From contig JAYMSP010001892.1 of assembly GCA_036897095.1 (NCBI GenBank), forward strand, positions 1-27,868: a stretch of 27,868 bases of DNA, given 5' to 3'. Position numbers and translations under genes: made by a program. The notes under the pieces were generated by a model. It saw only the letters and a program-made list of their open reading frames with translations, searched no databases and was not told the origin of the DNA. This document shows positions 1 to 14,143 of this stretch, in pieces (position 1 is the stretch's first letter; the number at the start of each line of letters is the position of its first letter). This stretch comes from Plantago elongata. Lineage: Eukaryota; Streptophyta; Magnoliopsida; Lamiales; Plantaginaceae.

Positions 1-37
<37 letters not shown>
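1..37. repeat. (TA)n microsatellite at window edge
   Basis: An uninterrupted TA dinucleotide run starts at the window edge and ends near position 37. The true length is unknown because it continues off the window. Confidence 0.9.
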
Positions 38-40
<3 letters not shown>

Positions 41-947
41 AGACAGTTAAAATGTAAAGTATAAATTTTAATTGTCAGTCGAACTAAACAAAAATGACTC
101 CATGGGAGAATGGCACCGAGACCGGTTCTTATTTTTTTCTTTTATTTTTTAAGAATCGGTTTGTACTCACTGTATTGAAACTTGTAAGTAATAGATTTCA
201 GTTTCAATTTTCAACTGGTTGCAGTCAGGGTATATATAGTTGTTGTACTTTCATGCATCAAAATGTGAGTATTTGGGTATATAATCTCTAGCATAGATGA
301 AGAGTAATGTAAATTATGTAATAAATATTATACTTAAAAGAAGAATAACTAATACCATACCTTATTTGAATGAGTAAGTTACTGTTTAGAATATAATTGG
401 AGTTGGATCCATTTTAATGGGTGAATAGTTATCAAATTATAGTTGGATAGTTAAAAATTAATATAGAATTGTAATGGTATAATGTATGGTAGGTTGGTTA
501 TACAGATGAATTGCCTCGCCAATAGGAATTTTGATTTTTTGTACCTGTAAATGTTCATTTGTACTGATTTCGTTCACCAAAAAATTAAGGTTCTTTCTCA
601 AATAATTTATATCATTGATCTTTGACAATACACTTCATCCGTCCCAATTAATTCACCATCCCATTTAATTTGTTTTGTTCAAAATTGTTCAATTTTAAAT
701 TTAATTTAATTAATGAATTGCTTTAAAATATAAAATAAATATATAAGATATTTGGTGGTTTTGGTCTAGGTTGGGGTGTTTAAACACTTCTGGTGTTATG
801 TGATTTCTTGATGAGAAATAAACTTTTTAATTCTTCACAAAAATAATTATCTTACTCAATATGACTTTTTAATATTCTTATTTTGTAATTTTGAAATGCA
901 TTTCAAGCTAAGTATATTGTATACGATTTGCTAATATAACTAATTAA
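38..947. other. AT-rich intergenic DNA with MITE relics
   Basis: I see no gene here. The open frame at 94-291 has low-complexity content and no family resemblance. About 383-505 resembles the inner part of the Tourist-like elements near 24.6 kb and 1.6 kb. Around 630-650 there is a lone Stowaway-like end (CTTCATCCGTCCC) without a partner. A short imperfect hairpin pairs 121-130 with 151-160 around a T-rich loop. Confidence 0.5.
383..505. mobile_element. Relic of a Tourist-like MITE (internal part)
   Basis: By eye this stretch aligns with about 24635-24745 and with the inner part of the element at 1588-1839. Shared segments are GAGTT..CCATTT.AATGG, an AATTATAGT/CATTGTAGT block, and a GGTAGGTTGGTTATA / TGTAGGTTTGTTATA block. 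Terminal inverted repeats are not recognisable, so it is a degraded or truncated copy. Confidence 0.4.
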
Positions 948-1105
948 GGGGCTGTTTGGCATGTGATTAAAATCGATCAATTTGGCTCGTTGAACAGTGA
1001 TTTGACATAAAATACACTTTAAATATCCCATTTCAATTCCATTCCAAACACAATTTCACCAAAATCTATCCAAATGTCCATTCAAATTCTATACCTAAGT
1101 TCTCC
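948..1105. mobile_element. Tourist-like (PIF/Harbinger) MITE, family A copy 1
   Basis: This non-coding element of about 158 bp starts after TAA with GGGGCTGTTTGGCATG. Its interior matches the reverse complement of 24454-24612 closely. Both share an AAAATACACTT block, a CATTTCA.TTCCATT block followed by an ACAAACACA/CCAAACACA segment, a TTTCACCAAA block and ATTCAAATTCTATACC or its near copy. The right end is eroded (CCTAAGTTCTCC where the sister has CCAATCAGCCCC). TTA/TAA target preference and GGGGCTGTTTGG ends fit the Tourist group. Confidence 0.65.
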
Positions 1106-1587
1106 GGTAAAATTCTTTACAGCTTCATTTTTTATTTGGACGTGTGGTGTTAAAACTAGATTAATACTGTGGAATCGTGAATCGGAGAAAAAATGAACCA
1201 CCTTAAATCGTTACACATACCAGTTTCAGGTTTGTACTTACCAAATTGAAAACTTAAAAGAATATACAGCAATACGTCTTGATCATTTCTAGCAAAATAA
1301 ATGTTGAAAAGGGACTAAAACAATAGTTATGGGTCTGAATATGGATAAGAGGATCAAAGCAAAGCTAATAACTATGATTTTACTGTGTCGTGTATATTAG
1401 CCTGGTCTCCTATCTATATATATATATACTAATACTAATTAACAAGATAGTTATTAGTCTCGAGATAAATAATTTAGTTTTTCAACAAAATTTTCAAACT
1501 CATTATTCACTTAAATGAAACCGAAAGTAGTGCTTAATCTCCTCAATAATACACTAAATTTAGAAAATTAGTAGTTTCAATTATTAC
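1106..1587. other. AT-rich intergenic spacer
   Basis: I see no gene, RNA or defined repeat between the two MITEs, apart from a short TA run near 1415-1430. Confidence 0.5.
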
Positions 1588-1839
1588 GGGCTGATTGGCA
1601 TGCGACTTAAATGCCCCGATTTAAATGCCTGAATATTGATCGGAATTGTAGTGGAATTGTTATAATTGTGTTTGGTATAGAATTGTTATTGGATATGGTA
1701 TTATAAGTTTGTTATATAGGTAGAGAAAAATGTTGCTATTGTAGAGCCATTTCAATCTTCGGCATTTAAATGCCATAACAAATACAAAATTCCCAAGTAG
1801 CATCCAAATGGGCATTTTGATGCTACTCCAATCAGCCCC
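1588..1839. mobile_element. Tourist-like MITE, family B copy 1
   Basis: This element of about 252 bp has terminal inverted repeats GGGCTGATTGG at the left and CCAATCAGCCC(C) at the right. TAC flanks both sides as a probable 3-bp target duplication. Just inside the ends are several GCATTTAAATGCC-type palindromes. It has no coding capacity. The reverse complement of 20101-20350 matches it along its whole length, which confirms the boundaries. Confidence 0.8.
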
Positions 1840-2135
1840 TACATGTTTTTATTATTATAAATAAAGAAGTCCACATAAACAAACAACACAATTTAGATTT
1901 TTAGAAACAGAGTGACACGAAGTCATTGAACATACACACCCACAAACATCTAAAAATCGATCCATAATACATTTTGAAGTATATTAGAGAATAATTGAAA
2001 TCATTATCATTGTCCAATAGTATATTTCTTCATTGTTTTCCTAATGACTGACTTAGAAATTAGTATCATAATGTGGTGTAACAAGGAAAAAAATATATTG
2101 AATGGAACTGGGATATCACTATTATACTTCACATT

Positions 2136-2218
2136 GTGGTCGTGCCGGAGTGGTTATCGGGCATGAATAGAAATTATGTGGCCCAACTAGCGCAGGTTCG
2201 ATACCTACACTGACCACG
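2136..2218 (+). tRNA. tRNA-Ser(AGA)-like gene, damaged or divergent
   Basis: The acceptor arm pairs fully (GTGGTCG at 2136-2142 with TGACCAC at 2211-2217, one wobble). The A-box/D-arm region (TGCCGGAGTGGTTATCGG) matches plant tRNA-Ser, and a B box (GGTTCGATA) is present. The anticodon loop ATAGAAA sits on a CATGA/TTATG stem and gives anticodon AGA. A run of six Ts (2219-2224) follows, as in Pol III terminators. Oddities are a long variable arm that no longer forms a stem, one T-stem mismatch (GCAGG with CCTAC), and about two extra bases between T-stem and acceptor. It may be a pseudogene. A covariance-model scan would decide. Confidence 0.6.
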
Positions 2219-2224
2219 TTTTTT

Positions 2225-2864
2225 CAAATTTCAAAGATTCATTTTCTGAAAAAAAAAAATGTTTTGATAGCCTTGTTGTGGTTTGTTAACTACGTTTTCA
2301 AGACCACCACTATGTCGCAGTATGTGGTTTGTTAAAACAACACTACCAATATATTGCAATAGGATGGAATAGACAAATACCATTTTGAAATGAAAAAGAC
2401 TGTATTGAACTCACATATGAAGTTGAAAGGAGCTCCAAGAAATTGGCATTACCACCCAGATGACAACTCTCAATGTCACCGAAAGCACTCAAATTTATTT
2501 TGTTTTGCAGCTCCTCACAAAGAATCAATGAAAGTGAAACAACTAGTAACAAACGTTACAGATATCATAAGAATCACGTATAGTATTTGCAAATTGTCAC
2601 CAAATTATCACAAGGTTCCAAATAGCCTAAAAAGACTTTTAGAGAAGAGATGAGATGAGATAACAGAAGGTGGTGATTTTGTTTGGAATATGGACAAGTG
2701 TCATACCCCTTGTCCTCAAAACTCCAAACTTCAAAAATCTTAATCCTTACTCTCCTCTATTCTCCTCCCTCCAATTTACACACTACACACACTACTACTA
2801 CTACTACTCACTACTGTTACTTATATTCTTCTTGAATTTCTCTACTGCTCAATTGTATTATTCA
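2225..2864 (+). promoter_or_regulatory. Upstream region and 5' leader of the NADP-MDH gene
   Basis: This interval lies between the tRNA-like gene and the start codon. The proximal 150 bases are C/T-rich and carry an ACT trinucleotide run at about 2788-2812, as is usual in plant 5' leaders. I could not identify a convincing TATA box, so the transcription start is unknown. The open frame at 2390-2653 has no recognisable product and is treated as non-coding. Confidence 0.4.
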
Positions 2865-6110
<3,246 letters not shown>

Positions 6111-7161
6111 ACGGAGTCGTCTGAGGTGACAAAACCTTGCTGTCAGAGTTACTACATGTAAATTAGTGTCCAGAGACCAAAATATTTGTAACAATAACAG
6201 GGTCAATTGGAGACCCTTCACATGATAAATTTTGGACCATCTCCTAGTATTATTACATTTGCTGTACTTGTTTTACAACTTGCTGTAAGCTTAATGCATA
6301 ATTTTGCTGTACTGAATTGACGAATTTTCTGTTAATAGAATCAATGCCAAGCCTATAGTAAGATAAGTGTTGGGCATGGTGAAACTCTGGACAAGGTCAT
6401 GCGTTCTAACTAAACCATAACCCCATTAGAAAGACTGATCATAATACAAGCGGAGACAAATTGACAAATTTTGCAATCAGTGCTGTGATGTAACAGAGCC
6501 ATAACAAGTCATCAGACTCGTTCAGGCTCAAAATCCTTTCTATGCTCATCTAGTTACAAGCTTCAAGCTCCGTTCAAAACTCAGCTACCTGACAGGCTGA
6601 GAGTTCGATGCGAATCATCATTAAAACTGGTATAAAGCATTTTGTACAGCACCAAGCTCATTACAAGTCCCTTAAGTTTTATTTCAATTTCAGGTTTCTT
6701 AAACTAGCCGAGTGATCAAAGCTTGAACCAAGTTGTATGATACTCAGCCTGGTTCATTCATGACAATTTACGTAGACAGCAGTATACATGAAGTAACAAG
6801 GATAGAATAACTGCTCAACTTTAAATTAACAGAGGTTCTCTCCATAAGATAACTGAATCATAGGCCCGATTCATGCCTCACTTATTCTCAAACACTATCA
6901 CTGGTCTATGAAGCAACTAATTCAGGGAACTCAAGATCTAATTAATACATATACCTGCAAATCGAGTCTACTACATGAATCAGTTTGCTGACAGTATAAA
7001 ACTAAAACTCAAGTATCCAAGCAGTCAAGTAGACTTGCTTTCGCAGTGTTGGGGCTATTTTGAAGGAAACCAATGCCAAAAGAAAAGGAGGCAGGAAGAG
7101 AAAAGAGAACAGAGATTGCTCGGTTAATTTGTATGGTTAAGAGTTAGTGAGCACCGACAAC
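6111..7161. other. Convergent 3' intergenic region
   Basis: This region lies between the stop codons of NADP-MDH (+) and the membrane-bound NAC gene (-). It must hold both 3' UTRs. I see no further gene, repeat or clear polyadenylation hexamer on either strand. Confidence 0.6.
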
Positions 7162-10100
7162 TTAATGGGCACAAATGAAAGTTCCAAACTTGAAGCTCAT
7201 CGAAAGGATCAGGATCCACAAGAACATGAGATAGAGCAAACCAGACTTCCCAGGAAATATGCTTATACTTGATTCCAAACTCGCAGAGCCATCATCACCT
7301 CGTGCAAAGCCAAATGTAAGAATCAGGTTGAAATTCTCGTGCTTGTCCGCAGCCAGGTCTCTTCCTTGACCATCCACATTCAAATTTCTTATCTGTATCA
7401 TGCCAGCAGTAACATGTGTGGATTGGGCTGCATTGAGACGAAGAACTGCATCCTTTGAGGGGAACTCTGAAGCAAATGCTGGTGGAGCATGTATGCCTCC
7501 CAACATTTGACTTGCCTGTTTGAGGAATGGATGTTCGTAACCTGCACAGCCAATATAGTAAGATCCCTGGAGATACTTTAAAACAACAACAGCAAACTGG
7601 TAACATGTGAGTTCTCTATAAGCTATTTTCTACAAGGCAACTCATAGTCTTTCGCAGGTTCACAACTCTGTTTGCAGTGCTGGTCTTCTGCTAAGTTTCT
7701 TCAGAAGCATAATTAGCAGAAGCCAGATGCGCCTATTCTAAGTTGCTCATTAACACCTGTGCAAGCATCCCCGAATAACTATTGAAACAAAGGTGACTTG
7801 CATACCTGATTTATAGCTTGCTGATTCCATTTTGCCAGATGGCAATGTTGTATCATTGTCAAAATCGTTGGTAAATTGTGCATTAGACAAAGTTGCTTGC
7901 TCGGTTTCTCCATTTGGTTGCTGTCATTAGGAAGTATGAGCTATGAGTAGAGCATTCACGGGTGTAATCGAAAACACACAATTTAAATTTGTAACATACC
8001 TTTTCAAAGGGTGATGGTTCATCAGAAATAAGGTCTGCATTTTCCAGAATCCCTTCAGGATCGTACATGAAAAACTCTGAATTGTCAGTGTTCGCATCGA
8101 AGTATTTGAAGCAATCATCGAGCGTGTCAAAAGCAGAAGGGTCAGTTTCAACGGCATTTGTGAGATCATTAGCTTCAATGAACCCCCCATCACTATATTT
8201 AAGGTTATCAGACTCATTTGGGAATGGATCATCAAGCAGGTAATCTAACTTGTCAGAGTTCCCAGAGTTGCTGGATTCCCCCATGTATTCATGCTTAACC
8301 GCTTTAACTTCCACCTCATATGGATTTGGTTGATCATAGAATTCCATATGATTATTTTGACCTGGTTCGAAATATTTTTCCTCCTCGGAGGCCAAGAAAT
8401 TTTGCGAGTCCTCAACAGACTCCGCGGTCACCTCAGCATTGGATGCTTCTGCAGGAGGCATGTTCGAAGGAAGAGGAGCAGTATCTGACGGCACCTCTTG
8501 TCCAAGAATCTGTGATAGGATCATAAAACATACAGTAATCAGGAAATGAGTTGTACTGGGGGAAAGGAAACGGAAGGCTAATCTCATGACCAGAAAACTT
8601 CATTTCCAAATACATACTTAGAAAGACTAAGGTAATAGCAAGCACTTATTAAAGATTTAAAACAATTTAAATTTGGGCAGAAGTACAGAGGTGATGTACC
8701 AATCTAGATAAACTCACTTTTACTTGAAAACTATTGAACACTCAGTCGGTCAGACCGCAAGACAGATGATTAAACAGTAAAAGGAGTAATATTAGGTCAT
8801 ATATATAAATATTAAATGATAAGCATGAGAAGCTACCGATGACATTGCCAAAAAAACTAATAGAAACTTGTGTAAGCACAGGAATGGCATGCTTTTATAA
8901 GTGATCTTCATTGGTATACTGAGCTTACACTAGAGTGGTACCAAAAAAAAAAATAACGAGGGCGTGTACCTGCTCCAGGTCGAAGCCATCGAGATAGGCA
9001 TCACCAAAGTCTACTTCCTCTGGAGACTCTTCTTTGGGAACCAAATCTAACTCTTCCTCCTCCCATTCCTCTTCTTCAAATGGTGCTCCATATTGTTCAC
9101 CATTCTTCGGCCCTGTACCACTCTTCTGAAAAACTCGGATGAGCACAAATGCATCCTGCTCCAAAGGAAGTGCAAAATAATAAGGCACAGCTTCCCAACA
9201 AAATATAGTTCATTACAGACGTGTCAGATCGGAAGTACTTCCAATTACGTGTTAATTTTGCTGCTACTACCAAGTCTAGCAACACTTAGTGACACTAAAA
9301 CCAGATTAGCACGGGTGATTATGCAACCAATTCAATAAACCCAACACACCTGAGGAACTCCTGATCTCTCCAGCTCTAGGTCTTCAAGCCTGTACTCATG
9401 CATAACCCAGTTGGATCTCTGCCCCTTCGGTGCCCTCCCAAGATGATAAACAAGCGTTTTCTTCATTCCCACAATCTGCGATCTATGATAAACAGCTCTA
9501 TCCTTCCCCGTCGTCTTCCAATATCCCTTTTCAGTCGCCCGATTCGTCCTCGATCCATTACCATACTTCTTGTCCAGCATACTAAAGAAATACCACTCCT
9601 TATCTCTACTCTTGAGCCTCGAAAAACCTACAACCCCACCAGATTACACAAGAACTTATTACTTAATTTTACCAATGATGTGTAAGCTGGAAACATCTAA
9701 AAAAACACATAGATACTACTGTCAATATTACCGAATTACGCTTTCTAAAACCAGTCAAATCATCATTCAAATTCAAACTACCACAGTTGAAAGCAACGGT
9801 TCCATTACAACCAAACATGAGAAAAACAATACGAATACCCAAAAGTCAAACATCCTAGCTCAAGAAAGCAACCCATTTCATCCACATTGGACATACAAAC
9901 CACTCATACAATTATCCAATCAAATAAAAAAAATCAAAATTTCAGTGAAATCACCTCAAGACAGAGCTTTAATGTAAAATTGAGGTGAATAAGAAAAAGG
10001 GATAATAGAAAGGAGGTGCGTACTGGGAAGATCCCAAGGCTCAGTCTTGTAGATGTCAATATCGGAAATGGCATCGAATCGGAAAGCTTTGCCGCAAACT

Positions 10101-10216
10101 TTCCGCCTGAGATAGTAGCGGACCAATTCTTCGTCGGTGGGGTGAAATCGGAAGCCGGGAGCGAGCATGTTGGATGAGGATCTGGTGGGTTTCTTCTTCT
10201 GGGACTCAATTTCCAT
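7162..10216 (-). CDS. NAC078: Membrane-tethered NAC transcription factor, NAC053/NAC078 (NTL4/NTL11) type
   Basis: Six exons on the minus strand: 10216-10024, 9627-9350, 9155-8970, 8509-8000, 7920-7806, 7541-7162. They join to 553 aa. The NAC DNA-binding domain (about 18-168) shows [15 protein letters not shown], then [51 protein letters not shown] and a final [12 protein letters not shown] strongly acidic stretch follows (about 184-205). The C-terminal region carries a conserved-looking [13 protein letters not shown] segment and ends in a hydrophobic helix (about 528-545, [16 protein letters not shown]) with a short tail. Family knowledge: such factors are held in a membrane and released by proteolysis. 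The Arabidopsis pair NAC053/NAC078 responds to proteasome and oxidative stress. Choosing between those two is not possible, as they are probably lineage-specific duplicates, so the symbol is nominal. The start ATG has a strong context (ACCATGG). Confidence 0.93.
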
Positions 10217-10229
10217 GGTTGAAGTGCAT
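10206..10229 (-). other. Overlapping upstream ORF at the NAC078-like start
   Basis: An ATG at 10229 opens a 7-codon frame (MHFNHGN) that ends at 10206, overlapping the main ATG (10216) out of frame. Its context (TTTATGC) is weak, whereas the main start context is strong, so leaky scanning would be expected. It matters only if transcription starts upstream of it. Confidence 0.5.
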
Positions 10230-10288
10230 AAATTTGAATGAAATGGTGTGGGGAATTAAGGGTTTTGGTGTACTAGTTGATTGAGAAA

Positions 10289-10303
10289 AAGAGAGAGAGA
10301 GAG
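10289..10303 (-). repeat. CT-rich microsatellite in probable 5' leader
   Basis: The run reads (GA)n on the plus strand, so it is (CT)n in the leader of the NAC078-like gene. Pyrimidine-rich leaders are common in plants. Confidence 0.7.
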
Positions 10304-10391
10304 AGACTTTATGGTTCGTGTGAGAGAAGAAGAAGTTTAGAAGGTGAAGATGAGCAATGGATCGGTAGATAAATAAATGTATGTAAATTTG

Positions 10392-10412
10392 AAATAAATA
10401 AATAAATAAATA
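10392..10412. repeat. (AAAT)n microsatellite
   Basis: Five tandem AAAT units lie upstream of the NAC078-like gene, between its likely leader and the TATA-like site. Confidence 0.75.
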
Positions 10413-10447
10413 TGTAATGCGTGTTGTGATGGTATGAATTCTTGAGC

Positions 10448-10456
10448 TTTATATGG
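10448..10456 (-). promoter_or_regulatory. Candidate TATA box of the NAC078-like gene
   Basis: The minus strand reads CCATATAAAGC here, about 235 bases upstream of the start codon. That would leave a 5' leader near 200 nt, which includes the CT run. It is the best TATA match in the proximal 300 bases, but no transcript evidence is available. Confidence 0.45.
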
Positions 10457-13184
10457 TTTGTGTCTTTGTGAGGTAAAATTGGTGTAAATTGTAACCATGG
10501 ATGAATCTGGTCAGTGGGTAACCACGTATGATACGGGTAGACCCTGCCTTTATTCTACTTTTCTTTCATATCTAACCGTCTTTTTTTAATTATTTAGATA
10601 CGAAGTAATAATTTACGCTTCAGTTCAAACTTATTATGAGTAGTGAATATTTAACTTTTTTAGTGTTTTACGTTTTATGGAAAGCAATAAATAAAATGAC
10701 GAGAATTTATAAGAATTCGTGTAGAATTCTGAATCACTACGACGGTCAAATCGAACGATTTCTACTATAAAATAAATTAAAAATAATAAATTTCAATTAC
10801 TGCATATTAGGTGTTTCAGTTGTATATGTATTTGTTATATGTGGAATTTAAAATTCTTAATCATCTGAGTGAAGTAAGAAGTGGAGCATGTTAAGCTTTG
10901 CTTTTTTTGGGTTCTTTTTGTACTTTTATATTCCTTTACTTTTTCTTTTTGTTTGTTTTGGTGTTCCTTTACATTTTCTTTGGTAAATTCGATTCAAAGA
11001 GGAAGACTAATGTGTGCCTCCCACTAAAGGGCTGAAGAAGAGTATTGTTGAAGACTATAGCAAAATCAGGTTTGTAGTTTGCTTTCATTTAGAACTGTTT
11101 ATATATTTAAATTATAAATGATATCCGTACGCCGAGTGTGATAAGGTATTTTTTTTGTTGAACACTTGAATAGTACAATTTCGGGTTATAATAAAAAATT
11201 AACAGTATAGCACACCATGCTAGTTTAGTCTTATTTCTTCTTGCTCAATAAGTAGAATGAGATGATTAAATCAGTACGGTACTTAATCTAGCTACCTAAT
11301 TACAGCTCAATAGTGACAAATTTCGACATTAAGAAATAAAAGCAACATTAGCAAGGCAACTTTGTTGTCACTTGTCAGGCTGAGGATTCTCTATCTTGTC
11401 CGAAAAGAATTCCTAGTTTCTTACGAAACTTCCAACCAATAATCCTTACTCTTATCGTCTACCATTAGCCAATTAAGTATTCATAAGTACTATTAATGGT
11501 CATGTAATTAAAGCTCTTAGTCATTAGTTATTGGAAGTTAGAACTGATGCCTAGTACTAGGAATCTTAATCGCGCTAATCAAAGTCTTGTGCTTTGAATT
11601 GTGTGTAGTGAACCGAAGGCGAAATCAAAATTAGGAAAGTTCGAATTTGCATATTATGTAATAATTCTTTCTTTTACGATTTCAATTGAGACATTATACA
11701 CATTTAAATATTTACCCCAGCAAATATATATTACTTTTACGCCTTTTTAAATCATAGACTCATATGCACTCATATATAGAGATACATACATATTTCAAAA
11801 ACTCATTTCGTCCCGACTATATTAGCATAATGATTTACTCTATGTAGTAACCGATATCCGGACGTATAAATTTGGACTTAAGTATAATACTTGCACGGTA
11901 AGTCAAGTGAATGAAGTTAGTGATGGCGCAAGTGCCAACGTCAAGAATATGGACCAAGCAATGGCTGACCTTACGTGGTGTGGAATGATAATGGGTTGCC
12001 AGGTATAAGGAAAGCAAAGCAACCCAACCATATTATCCAACAAACATATAATTAATTACATATTTATTTTGGGCTGGAAGAATCTAGAACAACCTAGTAG
12101 CTCTTCTTCTCGTTGGTTGAATTGGTGATACATTTGTAATTTAATGTTTTTGAGGGGTTGAAAGTTGATAATGTTCATAAACTCACATGGAAGTCATGAT
12201 TGGCGAACTATTGCTTGCTTCAAATGGAGTATAATCAAAGTTTGCACGAATATCATATGGGAAATATTGTTTCATCGGAGCAATTGAAAAATAGCACACA
12301 CGTTTTGACTTGCTAATCTAGTTTTCTAGACATAATGCCATTATTATCCAAGTTAATGGACGCATTTCCGATAACGAAATCACCATCACACTAATATTTA
12401 TTTACGAACATAACATGTTTATATTTAAAAATATAAGTAATATAAGTATAATATAATTGTATTAAACATATAATGATTAAAACTAAAAAGTATATGATGT
12501 TTGTAGTTAAATATGTGACGTTAATCCAGTTATTTTAAGATACGATCGCTCATGTTCATGTTATTGTTACAATATAAATTATTAATGAATTTGAATAATT
12601 CATGGTGGTGGGTTGGACTATGTCAAGTTTCCACAAAAGCATGCCATGGAATGTATCTGAAACTGGATAGGCAAGAAAATGCTATTATTGGTGAGAATCA
12701 ATTGAACTCATCTGGAAGATCAACTGCTAAATTGCCTGTGCACAATCTTTGTGGATTCTAATACCTAGTGTATAATAAAATGTTTGGAAGATACCTTTGA
12801 TTATTACAAATTCGAATTAAGTTAATTTAATTCGATTTGAAATTTTTATATACAAATTGACTACAAAAACTCAATGAATTATTATAACTTTAAAAATTGA
12901 TACATATATTAGTGTAATGCTTATTACCAGTGTATATGTTTCCAACAACTACAATATTTGCAGTCAAATTTGTAATGCCCCAAAAATTTCAGGAAATTTG
13001 AATGGGTTGACAATGTCATTGGTATTAATAAGTTCTTAACCATAGAGTGGAAGGGTATGATCTGTGTCACTGTCATGTTTTCAATGGATTTGGCCCATTC
13101 GGCTCATTAAGGCATGAATCACTATATTTTATCCTTTCAAACTTCATACATTCACATGTCATTTTTAATCATTTTTAATCGTTC
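10457..13184. other. Intergenic region upstream of the NAC078-like gene
   Basis: This is AT-rich DNA with no intact gene. The 12590-12765 stretch is less AT-rich and reads open in one plus frame (end ...KLPVHNLCGF), but I recognise no product and see no exon structure. Near 12970 the sequence TGTAATGCCCCAAAA resembles the start of some plant LTRs, but no matching end was found. Confidence 0.45.
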
Positions 13185-13342
13185 AATCAAACTTCATATA
13201 TTATTAAAAAATAATTTATTCCAACTAACAAATAATAAACAATATCAAACCTTACATAAAACTAAAATCAAACTTCATATATTATTAAAAAATAATTTAT
13301 TCCAACTAACAAATAATAAACAATATCAAACCTTACATAAAA
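13185..13342. repeat. 81-bp tandem duplication
   Basis: Two direct copies are spaced exactly 81 bp apart. Positions 13185-13261 and 13266-13342 appear identical over 77 bases, starting AATCAAACTTCATATATT. The absence of differences suggests a recent duplication. It creates an open frame with a repeated peptide, which is a by-product. Confidence 0.9.
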
Positions 13343-13499
13343 ATTACATATTTTGCAACTGAAAAAATATTTTTTCCACCTTCTTTCATTTTTATCATTA
13401 TTTTAATTTTCACATAAAACTACACACCGATATTAGTGTATAAAGTTTAATGGAATGAAGAAGATATATATTTTCAGTCCCCTTATCCGCCACCCCTAA

Positions 13500-13830
13500 A
13501 CGTAACAAAGTTTATCTGTAGTAAGCTCTTGTTTCAAAAAAGCAAACCTAAGGTGCCAACAAATCGGTTAACCAGCCATACACTAGTCAGTCCTATTCCG
13601 AACCCCTACCCTAAAGTGAACCCCGAGCATCCCACACGGGTGCATCGCCCTCTTCAAAGGGTCTTGCACATCTTTCTTCGATTTACTCATGTACACCAAA
13701 ATTGACACAAGCTAGTATCAGCTCACAATTCTCACAGTGACCACACTGAGACATCGAACCCTAGCTCTTTACAACTTCATATGTTCATCTTTACCAAGTA
13801 GTCAAAAAATTATATCACAGAGCTAATATG
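13500..13830 (-). mobile_element. Possible tRNA-derived SINE
   Basis: Read on the minus strand, an A-box-like TAGCTCTGTG (13816-13825) lies about 60 bases before a perfect B-box-like GGTTCGATG (13752-13760). A moderately GC-rich non-coding body follows, running down to about 13500. This resembles a Pol III-derived SINE head. Neither a 3' tail nor target duplications could be fixed, so the limits are approximate. Confidence 0.35.
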
Positions 13831-14143
13831 CCTAAGCTACTGGATTCTCTCACAAGAACCTACTCTAAAAAAAACCGCCCAAAAAACTGTGAACCAGAAT
13901 CGATATTCAAAGTCTCAACTTTATTACGTCAGTTCGAAACATAAAGAGCAATGTCGGCAGATTTGTTGTCCCGATTTAAAACTAGAGCTACAGAGAGATT
14001 ACATATACCAGCTGCAAACAGCAGCTGCATCTCTCTCTAAATGCCACTTACTCATCTTCCCTGTTCAAGAAAACTGCATACAGTCTAGCTTTGTTACAAA
14101 AACTAGAAACATGTAGTTCGATGCAATACCTTACCTTACCTTC
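13831..14143 (-). other. Probable 3' UTR of the NAC052-like gene
   Basis: This sequence lies directly downstream of the NAC052-like stop codon on the minus strand and has no coding content. The polyadenylation site was not determined. Confidence 0.4.

Noticed and set aside
121..160. Hairpin ACCGGTTCTT...AAGAATCGGT
   Set aside because: Short imperfect stem with a T-rich loop, expected by chance in such DNA. Not a precursor-like fold.
94..291. 65-codon plus-strand ORF near the left edge
   Set aside because: Low-complexity T-rich coding, no family resemblance, no supporting exon or promoter context.
2390..2653. 87-codon ORF upstream of NADP-MDH
   Set aside because: Composition resembles the surrounding AT-rich spacer, there is an equally long antisense frame, and no domain is visible. 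Taken as promoter sequence.
2670..2864. N-terminal extension of the NADP-MDH frame
   Set aside because: The frame is open upstream of 2865 but encodes a Tyr/Leu run from an ACT-repeat leader. The MAVAEL start gives the expected transit peptide and family length.
12969..13090. Possible LTR start (TGTAATGCCCCAAAA)
   Set aside because: The terminus resembles some plant Ty3-type LTRs, but I found no second LTR, no CA end with target duplication and no polyprotein sequence.
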